The position numbers and the translations under genes are program-made. Source: Microvelia longipes (taxonomy: Eukaryota; Arthropoda; Insecta; Hemiptera; Veliidae). From it: 64,000 nucleotides of DNA. The notes under the pieces were generated by a model, which saw only the letters and a list, made by a program, of their open reading frames with translations, searched no databases and had not been told where the DNA came from. Location: assembly GCA_018340805.1 (NCBI GenBank), contig JACMZG010001863.1, forward strand, positions 26,908,026-26,972,025, read 5' to 3'. Position 1 is the stretch's first letter; every line of letters begins with the position of its first letter. Below, in pieces: positions 13,721 to 25,900 of the stretch.

Positions 13721-14989
13721 TATGGACACTTAAATCTTAATTGGACAGCTTGTATTTTTTTTAATTTAAATACTTAATCATTCAGTTTAAATTTTCTAAC
13801 AAATCTAATAAACATGGAAATTCCTGTACGTATCACATACCCCTCATTTTAGGAATCTGTTCAGGACATGAGAAGTACCCCAGTCCACTACTTAACTATA
13901 AGAACCCTGCCATATTATAATCCTATGTAAAACTGCCACATGGAGCAAAAGATAATTCGTATATGTAGAAAAAAGTCTCTTTGTTGAGCATTTATGCATA
14001 TATAAGTTGAACAATATATTGGTTAGGTTTATTTGAATATTTGAGGTTTTGGCTATCAAATTACCTTTATAAATTATGATTGTTGATAATACTTTAAAAT
14101 AGAACACAGCTATGATAAATAAAGAGAATTAAATGCAGAATATTTTATCTTTTAGCACCTCTACTTTTACTATATTTAATCCATCCAAACTAATTTGGTT
14201 TTGGCATTGCAGAAATTAAATAAGAGTGAAAGTGAATAATAAAGAAACAAGAGTGATATAAATATCTTCATTTCCTTTCAAATTAAATAAATAAATAGTG
14301 ATAATGAGTACTGGATGTACGAAACCCAATTGGATTATAAACAGAGAATTTGGAATTTTTTTTAAAAAAGCTAGTATTATTACTATTTTATCAGGCTTCA
14401 CGGAACAAAAAAGTACTGCCAATTGTTGTTAAAGTCAAGAACTAACTTACTTGCAATATCTTTAGTGTTCAAAAAATTTGGCTCTTGTTATTAATTTTTT
14501 AAATGATTTTAATGTGACCTTTACATTTGTTAAATTACTTTAAAAACAATAAATAAATTCTTCTTTGTATAAAATTATGTTGTCATATTTTTTATTTTCT
14601 TTATTCTTATAAAATTAGTTTATTTATTAAATTTTAAATTATTTTTTGTTTCATTTTAGGCCAAGCCCAATTTATCAAGAAAATATGCGGAAAGTTAATG
14701 TATGATTTTGAGGATAAAAATTTCTTTTATTATGATTTTATGGTTTTGTCGTAATTTTCTTCCTTACCGATCTGCACTTCAAGAAAGAGCTGTTTCCACA
14801 AGAGATTTCTAGGTAAATATGAAGTTTTAACTTGGACTTAAAAATAGAGGGTAATATAATGTGCTTTTAAATGACCATTTCATGAGAAATTATGTCTTAT
14901 AGCTCATTCGTTTTTAAATCATTAAATAATTTTTGACCATTTATGATAATTGGTTCCTGAACATCAGATATACATTATTTTATACTAAC

Positions 14990-15056
14990 GAGTTTTGCTA
15001 AACATGAATAGTTTTGACACAATATATTGTCTCTTGCACAGTTATATTGTGTCAAA
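14990..15056. repeat. Palindromic repeat family, copy 2
   Basis: The leader CGAGTTTTGCTAAACATGAA is followed by TTTGACACAATATA and TATATTGTGTCAAA around a loop containing GTCTCTTGCAC. Leader, arms and the TCTCnnGCAC loop are shared with the copies near 7000 and 40090. Confidence 0.6.
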
Positions 15057-16261
15057 CATTAGGTATACCTTCATCATTTTGACTGCTTAAGTAGTAAAAT
15101 TAGATTTTTTTATTTTTTGTTTCAAAAATATGTAATAATTTAAATTTTAATAATAATTATATTTTTAAATAAAGGTTTAACACTAAGGTCATCATCACCT
15201 TCACACAAGACATAAACTATATGATGAGCAGTTAGATATAAATTTAGAATTATTTTTAAAATTTTTATGAAAAATACAATAAAAATAATATTTGACTGCT
15301 TACGGGTCTGCCGATGCAATCTTATTCATAGGATATTAGAAAAGCGAATGATGTTAAAAAAGCTGAATTCTTTATGCATTAGTTTTTGTATCATGACTAA
15401 TAAAGTGACCATGAGAAGCATTTAAATGAGAAAAGAAATCTAAATTTTTCCTCAGATTTGTTTTCTAAAGCCATAATCAAAGGTTTTAGTTTGCGTTCTT
15501 AGTATCGTGCTAAAGAAAGTTTATTAAGTGGTTTTGCAGATAAATTTAATGTTAAGTTCAGAAAACCTGTTGATAAGTTATTTTAATTGGATGAGGATGT
15601 TTTCTGTTAGTTATTATTATTTGATGACTGTAATGTAATATAATGTTTAAGCTCTTTTTTTATTAACAATTAATAAATTGGCATTAGGTAAGCATATAGA
15701 AAAAACGGACATTTAGAAAGATAGAAAAAATTAAAGAAAAGAAAGGCATTATTATCGAAAAAAGATATTGGTGCAGTGTGAATAGTTGTTCGCCATACTA
15801 GGTGAACAATCTATACCAAGTTTGATGTTTTGTGGTTAAAGTGATCACTTCACAGAACACCAATTTGGTTCAAAACATAAAATATATCTGAAACTTAAAA
15901 AAAAGAAAAAAAAAAATAGAGGACACAAGTTGATTATAAAGTAATAGATTTTACTGGCCCAAAAATATGAAACTCATAACATTTTCTTAAAATCGCTACA
16001 TAAATTTTAAAACATATTTGGTATTAAATAGGTGAAATCGATGTATAAATTGAAAGAATATTTATATTTTTATGCCACTTAGAGGAATATACCTAATCAG
16101 TGGTTTATGCATTAATGATTACATCAGTTAAAATATACATTTTAGTGTATTTGATTAATTATTTGTAAAACACATTAATGATATTCATTGATATTATAAT
16201 CAATAATGCTTTCTTAAAACATATTTCAACTTTTCCTTATTTGTATCATAGTTATATACGA

Positions 16262-16660
16262 GAAGTATTGTGTTTGAAAAATCCGAAACCGGGAATTACC
16301 CGAATTATCCGTTTTTAGGTGTTTTTTAAGGCCCCCTGAGTGGATTTTACTAAGTTATATATCTATATGAGTGTGTCTGTTATCATCTTAGCTTCTAGGT
16401 ATTTATGCTAAAGAATCAATCTTAAGGTCTAATGTGGTATCGGAAAAATATTTTTTGTTATGATGTTATTAATCCGCAAGAATGACTTAGCAAATATTCT
16501 GAAATTTGAAAAAAATGTTCGCCGTTACTGTCTGAGGACTAGAGAAGCAAGTCCGAAGACATATTATAGTATATAATTTTTGATATGTATATTCTGAGGA
16601 TGAGCAAAGCGAATCCTATGTGGTGAGAAAATTTCTTAGGTACCTCGTACTCAATTTTTT
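16262..16660 (+). repeat. Degenerate copy of the 5S-module repeat at the 3' end of the protease gene
   Basis: Bases 16262-16420 carry the family's opening blocks (AAAATCCGAAACCGGGA, GGCCCCCTGAGTGGATTTTA, TCTGTTATCATCTTAGCTTC). Bases 16510-16655 carry its tail (CTGAGGAC...GAAGCAAGTCCGAAGAC, then AGGTACCTCGTACTCA). The middle, including most of the 5S-like block, is deleted or diverged. The end of the copy abuts the predicted polyadenylation signal of the opposite-strand metalloprotease gene. Confidence 0.7.
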
Positions 16661-16663
16661 ATT
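16658..16663 (-). promoter_or_regulatory. Candidate poly(A) signal AATAAA of the metalloprotease gene
   Basis: AATAAA on the minus strand lies about 140 bases after the stop codon of the terminal exon. It is the first canonical signal seen downstream and directly adjoins an inserted repeat copy. Transcript data would be needed to show its use. Confidence 0.45.
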
Positions 16664-16803
16664 GTGGTTATTTTGCTTAAAAAGAGGGAATAATATTACA
16701 ATTATTTTAATATCAAGCATGTTTTGAGCCAGTAAAATTTTCGGCAAAGTATTTTTAGCAGCTAAAGACAACAAAGATAACACAGAAGAAATAAAGTGCA
16801 AGA

Positions 16804-16972
16804 CTAAGAGACATCCACAGAAGTTGCATTTCCATTGCTTGTTAGCAATTTTGAAATCTTACCACTATTTTTGTATGATCTTGTTGTATCATCATAGTTG
16901 TACTTTGATGATGCACTTGTAGTTTCAGTATATCTCACTGTACTAGTAGTTGTCCAAAAATTCTGCCAAAAA
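16804..16972 (-). CDS. Metalloprotease exon 12 (terminal): Ser/Thr-rich tail and stop
   Basis: The acceptor TACTGTAG precedes the exon. Its first base completes a serine codon with AG from exon 11, and the frame then runs 55 residues to TAG. The peptide is rich in Ser, Thr, Tyr and Asn, holds an NAT glycosylation sequon near the end, and has no hydrophobic anchor. A classical ADAMTS would continue with thrombospondin repeats here. An alternative 3' exon elsewhere cannot be excluded. Confidence 0.7.
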
Positions 16973-19900
16973 CTACAGTATACATTGACAAAAACCATTA
17001 CAAAAAAAATCCAAATACCATGAAAGCATTCAAGTCATTGTGATTGTTATTAAGCATATTATTATTTGTGTTTACTTATTTACAATGTATATTTTATTAT
17101 AATTTTAATGCTTACTATAAATTTATGTTCTTTTATTACCATTTTTAGTTGCATAAAAAAAAATTAAGGTTTATTTATTAATTTAAATGATAATTACATA
17201 AATTTTAAATTTAATATTTTAATTAAAATATTGCTATACAACTTACAGGTACCATATCAAATACCACTGGGTATGCAGCTTGTACTTTAGTATTTTGTGC
17301 TGGTTATGTTTTATGGTCTAAATTAGTGTTTAAAGAAATATACATTCCTTCTTAGCTTATAATTGATTATGATTTTTTTTAGTTGAATTAGTTAATTAAT
17401 TTTTTAGTTGAATCAAAGGAAAAAATTAAAATCTAATATGATGTGATATCCAAATTATTACTTTAAAAATAATTGGATTTGAATTTTTCTTTTTTAATTA
17501 TTTTTAAAATCATTATTTTTCAATAAGGTCAAATTTAATTTAAATTTTAAAATATGGTGAATTCATATAAAATTACCTTGCTGTAGTTCTATTTAAACTG
17601 TCTAATGGTAATGTTGAGTCTGATCTTCTGATATATGTTGGAGTATGTTGTGAATAATCTGGTATTATATTCTCATGTTCTTGTATACATCTGCCATTGG
17701 AACAATACTGGAAAATTAAAAACAATTTTTAATTACCTATTTGAACATAGAAGGTATAAAACCTTATTAGTTATATTGTTTTGAGTTTAATTTAAAGATG
17801 TCCCAGACGTTACACTTCTTTTTCAAGTTGTTCCCTTTAGGAACCAATAAGGTTGGCCTAATTTGAAATTGAGGGCTTGGTTTAACATCCAAGATTAACC
17901 TCATTGGCTCCCTTGCATTATTTTCCCACGCTGTCAACTGATTTTAGAGGTGTGTCGTATTATAGTGTAATATAATTTTATAATATATAGTTGTTCTTTT
18001 AAACAAAAAGGTGTATAAAACCTTAAAATTAATGTTAGTCTTTAATTTAATAATGAATAAGTTGCCAGACTTTTGTTTTATTCTGATAGATTCTTCGGAA
18101 GTCAATATATTGTGAACATCTCTCACAAATTTTAATTATTAGAATAATCTTTTTCAGAAGAATTAAGATGTCTAGTAATAATTATTGAAACCTTATTTAA
18201 TCTTACTTTGTTAAACTACTGTCAAGCAACAGCAATGAAGCATAACTCCTCTTTCATGGGAGAAAATTCTGTTTAATTATTGTTGAGAAAAACATGTTGA
18301 TTTAGGTTTTAAATTTCCTTTTTGGTAAGGGTTTTTATAATTTCACTTACTGAGAGGGCAATGTTGTCTTAGATATTTTATAGTAATGTTGTCAGATTGT
18401 TAGAAAAAATTGCTAATAATTTTTTGTTTAAATTTTTGTCCTTTTTTATTATTAGCAACTCCAGCCCTAATATTTTTTCACTTCTTGGCCCATCTTTTAT
18501 TATTTGAATGAACGTGTTTTGTTTTTTAGACAACTTTAAAAAAATTAATTGGCTGGAAAAAATCAGCTTTAACACAATTATGCATACCACTACTAGTTAT
18601 TGCTAGATTTAGTCATATTTAGCTCTATTACAAATTTTATTGTTAGTTAAAATGCAATACCTGATTGTCTCCACAAGGGCTTCCTTCAGCAGCTGGTCTG
18701 TAGGCTACACAATATCCTGATCCAGCGTCAAAACAGAATAGCTGTGCACATACTCGCTCGTCTTTCTGTAATTTAAATTACTATCTTAGAAAGGACACCC
18801 CTCTATTAGCGTATTTTTATCAGGAAAAATGAGCTAATGTGGTTGGGTTCATGATTTTAAAAAAGGAAAACTACCTTCATGAGTTATTTTTTTTCAAAAA
18901 AACTTTCCAGACATTTTAGGCATATTTCACATTTTTTGAGTTTTGAATATTATTATTATTATACTGGCCTTAAAAAATGTTCTAATCTATGCATGGTGGC
19001 TAACAAAATCTTAGTCAAAGGTAACATGTTTCATCTTTTCATATTTGGTATAATGATAGTTGTTAGAAATATTCTAATTTGTACTTACAAAGCAAGCTGA
19101 GGTTCCTCTATCTCGCCTGCACTGTGCATCTAAGCTGAGTAATCTGCCTGGTAGTACTCTGGGTAATGATTCATCTTCATGTGGTGAATTAAATAAACAA
19201 GTAGCTGTTTCCCCACTGTAACATGCAACGTATAGTTACCCATCTACTTTTACTCTTACCAAAGAAAATAAAATAGTAGTAATGCTCCTATGATATTCTC
19301 AAAAAATATCAGTGGTTTGTATCCACTGTAAAAAGTAGAGTTTTTTTTTGTAAAGCAAGGAGTTCATCCATTTGCAACAAGAAGTGCAAATGTTGTAGTT
19401 CTAGAATGTCTTCTTGTAGTTCAGCTATATTCCCGATAGTTGGCAACACTGTTTTAACAGCAAACCCTCATTCTGTAATTTATTTCTTGTTTCTTTACAA
19501 TAAAAATTAAATTTAAATTAATTATTTGGGTTATTTTATAGAAAGTATTATATACAATGTTTTAAAGTGATTTTAATGACACTGAGTTGGTAGCAACACC
19601 ACCAGAGTTAAAAACTTTAGCGATTGAAATGGTTTAAATAAAAGTTTTTTGTTGCAGTGTATTCATAGCATACACTACTGTGAATGACTTTTTTTTACCT
19701 CAGCTTCTTTTACTGACTCGCTTTGCTCGACAGTAAATATAGTTGCTTTGGTAAAACAGACTCATTTGACATACTAGTAGTATAATATACTATTTTTAAT
19801 AGGTCATTGACTGTCACTAAAAATTCATGGAACTGGGAGACATACATTCCAAATGAGTTAAAGTTTGGCACGAGTATATTCTTTTATATAATTAATACTT

Positions 19901-22900
19901 TTACTAAGTTGCTATACTATTAAAATATTGGAATTTTGTGTACTTAAGGAAATGATGGAATGAAGCAACAGAGCATGGTGACCATCTAAATCCTTTCTCT
20001 GTGTGCCTTAAATCAGACATAATGTATCCATCTTCCCACCTACACTTCTCTGCACCTGGACCTCCTAGATAGCTGGGTGGGGGAGAGCCGTCGTGCACTG
20101 CTCCCAGTCTTAAACAAAAATATATTACGTTAATAAAACAAATAATTAGATAAGCTAGAAACGTAAGAATTTATGCATCTAATAATAACACTTTCTCTCA
20201 TTTTCCATAAAAAATAAGGTAAAAACATATCCACAAATAAATGTGGAACTACACTCCTCAATCTCATGTATGACTCTAGTCTAGGAAGTGGCTACTTTTT
20301 TTAAAAAATTTTTGAGAAATTAAAAATAAACTTTGAAATCATTTTCAAATATCTGTAAAAAATTCAGTTCTGATTCTTTAAACCTAATCTATTCTGCCCT
20401 AAGAGTTTTTATGGGTTAAATGATTTTTTTTTCTGTTAACTTCATGTATATTATTAAGTTTTTTATATTCTTTTACTTGGTTACATTTCTTACTAACATA
20501 AATTTATAAACAGATTTTATATTATTAAGTAATCCCATTTATCTTTAAATATATTTGATTATTTCAATTGTCTTTGTTTGTTTTAAAATTACTTGAAATT
20601 AAGCATGCTTAAAATGAGCATTATTTTCTGAGCTTATTATCTAAAAATATGTAAAAAGTATCCATAATTATGTAATGTATTAATTGTAACAAGATATTTG
20701 GTACCTATTTCTTCGCTTGTACTTATTAAGTATTGTTTTTTAGTTAAAACCATAAAAAATAAGTGCCTGATTTCTTAAATCAAAAATATAGTGTGGTGCA
20801 TTATAACACTGGTGCTCTAATAACCTTCTAAGTGCTTCCTTGTTTATCCACGTTGTTTTTTCTGGTTACAAAAAACAACATTAGCAAAATATTCTTTATC
20901 AATCAATTTTTTTATTTAGACAAATAATGTGTTTTTATAGAGCATATAATGTAACACATAAGCATATATAGTGTACACTGGCAGAACCTTTGTCTATGAG
21001 AAATTAACAATTTATACTCACAAATGACCAACTTCGTGGGCTGCTACAATAATACCAGAAAATCCTCCTGTGTCCTCTATAATGGCAACACTGTTGACTT
21101 TTTCTAATCTTTTATTTACTACACAGGCACCTCCAACGTATGCAAATCCTGTTTTGGGGAAACATTAAATGTTTTTTTTACTATTTAACTACAGATATCA
21201 GGAATTTCTAAATTGATTAATTGATTTAATTTATTTAAGGACATGGATTTTTTTGTCTTGGTTTTGCTTATTATTTCAAACGTCAAATAAATTAAAAAAT
21301 TTCTTCATTCATAATTGTTAATTTTAAAAATACTTGTTAATAATAATTACATCTTTCTGTTTATTTATCCCCATACATATGGGTAAGTTTGAAAAGTTAT
21401 CAATTAATTCAATTAGTTATTCCTTTTTTTAATTAAAAATATATTAGAGTACATTTTGTTGCCAGTTAATATTGCCATTGGTTTCTTTCTGACAACCTTC
21501 AATAAAATACATTCATTAAGAAAGTAAATGCCATGCAACCTAAATATGAATGTATTCGAACTGATCTTTTTTCCACAAGCAGAACTTCCTTAGTAGAAAT
21601 TTAAAATTGTATTTGTAGACAAATGTTATGTACAATTCTATACTTTACAAATATTTTTAATTTTAGGTGTTTCTCATTGAACTTAAATATTATTAATGCA
21701 ATAGTTATAACTACATTAATGACAATTTTTTCCTCAGAACTGTTAAGTCAAAAAAACTTTTAGATCTTAAGGCTCTTTCTCTGAGAAGGAGGAGGCATTT
21801 AAAAAGGAAATAGAAATTCTAAGCAAACTATAAAAAGATAAGACGCCAAGCCTTAAAAATTTAGTCAAGCCTTAGAAATAAAATAAACTTAAATATTTAA
21901 GTAAAATGAGAAATTGGTATTGTTTGGTTTACGAAATAATATTGATAACTTAACCACAAGTACTGGAAGGGGTTTGAAATTTATTTTAATGATGGCATTT
22001 AAAAAAAAAACAATTTTAATTTTTTAATTTAATGAAATAACTAAGCTCTTTTGGTTAAAGATTTCACAAGATAGTTACTTGAACTTTGAACTTGAAATTA
22101 AATAAGAAAGTAAAGTTGGATGCTGAGTTTTGTACTTACATTTACTTTACTACAATGTTTGTTTATAACATTTAATATATTGTTAAATAATTTTTTGTCA
22201 AACTACATGATTTTGTCTTATTTTTTTACATTGACCTGTTGCTTTTTAATTAAAGTTTGTGTCTCCAAGCAACAAGGGTCATAATGATACATTTTGAAAA
22301 ATTTATTTATTTTATGGTTGAATAATTCTAGTTATCAATATTATTATTACTATATGGTATGAAAAATATTATGTTTATCAGTATAACCATAATAAATTTG
22401 TACTTGACAAATTAAAATATATTTTTGTTATCTGCATTTTTAGAATTATAGATTTTGCATGGTAGATCTTTAAGTTTTTCGAGTTGTGCTTGAATTATTT
22501 GTCTTCAACACCTTTATTTTTCCTTTATTTTATGTAAAAATTTAGCTTTTAACTTTGTCAAGTACATATTTAGGTTAGTTAAACTGCTTATGTGTTGGTG
22601 TATTTAAACTTTGATTTGTAACTTAAAAATTAATTTATTAAAGTTAATGTGTTAAATTAGTATTTGTTAATTGTAAGTTGTGATTTGAAATATGATTGGA
22701 TGCAATGGTTAATCAAGTATTAAAATTTTTATATATTATAGTTAGTAAAAATATTTGGGATTGATGTCCATAATCTGTCATTATCACATTGTTTTAAATA
22801 TACTATGAAAAATAAATTACAAACGAGTATTTTAGACTCATTGGGTTTCAAAATTCTTCATAAATGCCACTCAAACTAAAATTTTTTGATAATGACAGTT

Positions 22901-25900
22901 TCAAATTTTAGTAAAATTTTATACAAGCAAAATATAACTCATTAGTAAATATTAGGATAGGTAAATGAATAAATGTGTGGTACATAGGAGTGTACATACA
23001 GGAGAATCTGTGTGAGTACATCAAATGTGTGAGTACATACAGGAGAATTAATAAATTTTTAAAAACTAAATTATTTTTTTTTTAAATATAATAAATGCAA
23101 ATTATTTTACTTTATTCATTTACCTCAATATTTTGTGATAAGAAAAAATGTTAAATTTATTTATATATTGTTAATTATTATTGTTACACTTATAAAAAAC
23201 TTACACTTTTAGTCATCCTTATTTGCAGCCAAAAAACAATCAAATAAAATAATTAATTTGACAATAAGAAGTGGACCAAAAATTAACAAGAAATGATTTT
23301 GGAACACCACCAATGTGATTTTTTATGATTTTGGGATAAAGTAACTGGTCTGCAGTTATTTATCATGTTTTTAGATAGTATGAAACTAATACCTTAATGT
23401 GATTTGATAATGGTTTTTAAGTGTCATAATGATTTTGAGAAGAAATAAAAATCAGAAAAATCAAGAAAAAAGAGAGGAAAAAGAAATATTTAAAAATAAG
23501 TGTCATTTTCTTGGAACTTAAATTGTATTTATATAAACATAATCATATAATTATAAATATTTTAAAAAGGCAATTTATTGGAATGATTGTTGTTCATCAA
23601 TGATTGTCTGTATGGAATTTTTATTCATTAGGACCTACAAAGGCAGTTCCCATGTAGGACGTTTTATATTTTTATGTATCATGTTTTCTTGTAGCCCTCG
23701 ACAATTGTACATTGCTGCCGCCTGACATTAATATAAGTACTGTTGCTAATAGTAGCAAAATCTTAGAATTATTCCACGCTTAATTTAGTAAATAATTATC
23801 TGATTCTATCAAATAAAACATACGTCAAGTTTACTTATTTGTTTTCATTAATAGAGGTGCATTTTTCGGATTTTGGTGTCAATCAGGGTCCTGTTAGTGA
23901 AGTGTCAAACAGTAGTGCAGTCAACAATTGTTATGTGCTCAGTGAAAAAAGGTTAATGCTTTAATATGACTCCTCAATATTTACATTTAATGACATTATT
24001 ATTAGTAATACTTATCATGGTTGTGTTGTAAATTCAATTTGTATTTAACCATCTGACAAAATTATAAAATTATTTAGTGCCCTTTCAATTTTATAATATA
24101 TAATTAATAATTAAAAAAATATATCAAATGACACATTGAAATCAAAAACAGTTGATAAAAAAATAGAAAGAATAAAGAATATTCATAGAAAAGTAGAAAA
24201 TTGGAATGATCAAACAAAAGAGAAATAATAAGACAAGAAAACAAAGAAATTAAGAAAAAGGATACAATAAAAAAATTGAGATTTAGAATATACTATCTAC
24301 CATTTAAAGTGGTATTAGTAGAAAATATTAAGAATAGAAATACTTAGAAAGTAAAAGAGAAGCAGTCGGATAGAACTTATGAGAAAGATACAAATCCTTA
24401 ACCTTGTTTTAAACATTATATTTTAATGCTAAATCTATGTATAGAAAATTCATGAAGATTTTATAAATTAATTAAGTTTTTTTTACTACTTTTTGTTGTG
24501 ATGTTAATTTGAGCGACTATAATAGACCACCCTAAAATAATTGTGGTATGATTTCAAATTTTGTAATTACTATTATTTATTTTTCAAATAATTTAATCCA
24601 ATATTTTTATTTAATAAATGTAGGTAAGTTTGATCTAGTTAGTTTGTATGAGATTCCTTTTGCGATACTTTAATTACATTCTTACTAAATTAAATACCAA
24701 GTTAGGTATTTTTTAAAGACAGTTTCTCATTAGAGAATAAAGAAATTCTGTTGCATCCTAAGGTACAATTTTATCCACCATCTCCTCTTTTTGCCTCTTA
24801 TTTTTGTTTGCTGTTATTAATAATGAGATATTATAAGCTTGTAAGTTCTTCAATTTTATTATCATAGACTTTAACTAATGTATCTTAATAACTATTGTAA
24901 ATTCTTAAATTATCACAAAAGTTATTTAAGATCTACTATTAAGGATAATAAACAATAAAACCTTCATGAGTATTCATATTATAGATTTACTATGTATTTG
25001 AATTTTCTGTATACTTTAAAATTTAGTCAGTTTTAATTGAGTCAATATGCGTTTTCCATGTAAAGTATATTTATTTTTAGTTGTATTTGATGTTTAAAAA
25101 CTATATCTGTTTGTATGTTTCAGGGTTATTGTGTGTTTTACCTGCAGTTCCACGATTGCAACTCTCATTGGGATATTGTCGCCGGCACATATCTAATCTG
25201 GAAATAACAAACATAGGTATTTTTGTATTTTATAATCATAACATTTCACTTTACTTCTCTACATTTTTTTTGAAGTTTTGACTACAAAATAATTATATTT
25301 TTGAAAAAAAAAATTCTAAAAAAAGTCTATTAGACTACACCCTAAAAGGAAAAATAATACTATTATACTTTTTTTGACTATAATTATTTTGGGTTAACTT
25401 TAAATTAAAATACACCACAACCAATAATACTACAATATCTACCCTTATCCAAAACTATTTACATTATTTATGTACAACTATCCTTATAACTACTGTCCTT
25501 TAAATCCTTTTTTAAAATTTCAAAACTACAAAATAATTTGTCCACCACCTCTAAATTTACAGTTATTCAAACAACTTGAATCCATGTGATATATTATCGT
25601 GGTTAGTATTGTATTTTTATTTTTGGGTCTCAGGGTGTTGACTTTGTTGTGTTTGGGGGGTGTATGGGTCTTTTTTTGACAGGTGAATGTCTCAAACATA
25701 CCGGCAGTTCCCTTAGTGCACCTGCCTGCTTTTCTTCGTCGGCACATATCATATCTGTAAAAAGTAATATTTAATAACCATGGGACATATCAGAAAATAT
25801 ATGAACAAACATAAAACATGTTATGCCTGACAATATAACTACTGATAAGCCCTTGTGTTTTCCTCCATATCTTCAGTATTGTTTTCCTCAAGAAGATATA

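Noticed and set aside
23635..23700. Possible third alternative exon (minus strand MGTAFVG resembles GTAGFAYVGG)
   Set aside because: There is no DMC segment, no suitable acceptor before it and no matching phase; likely chance similarity.
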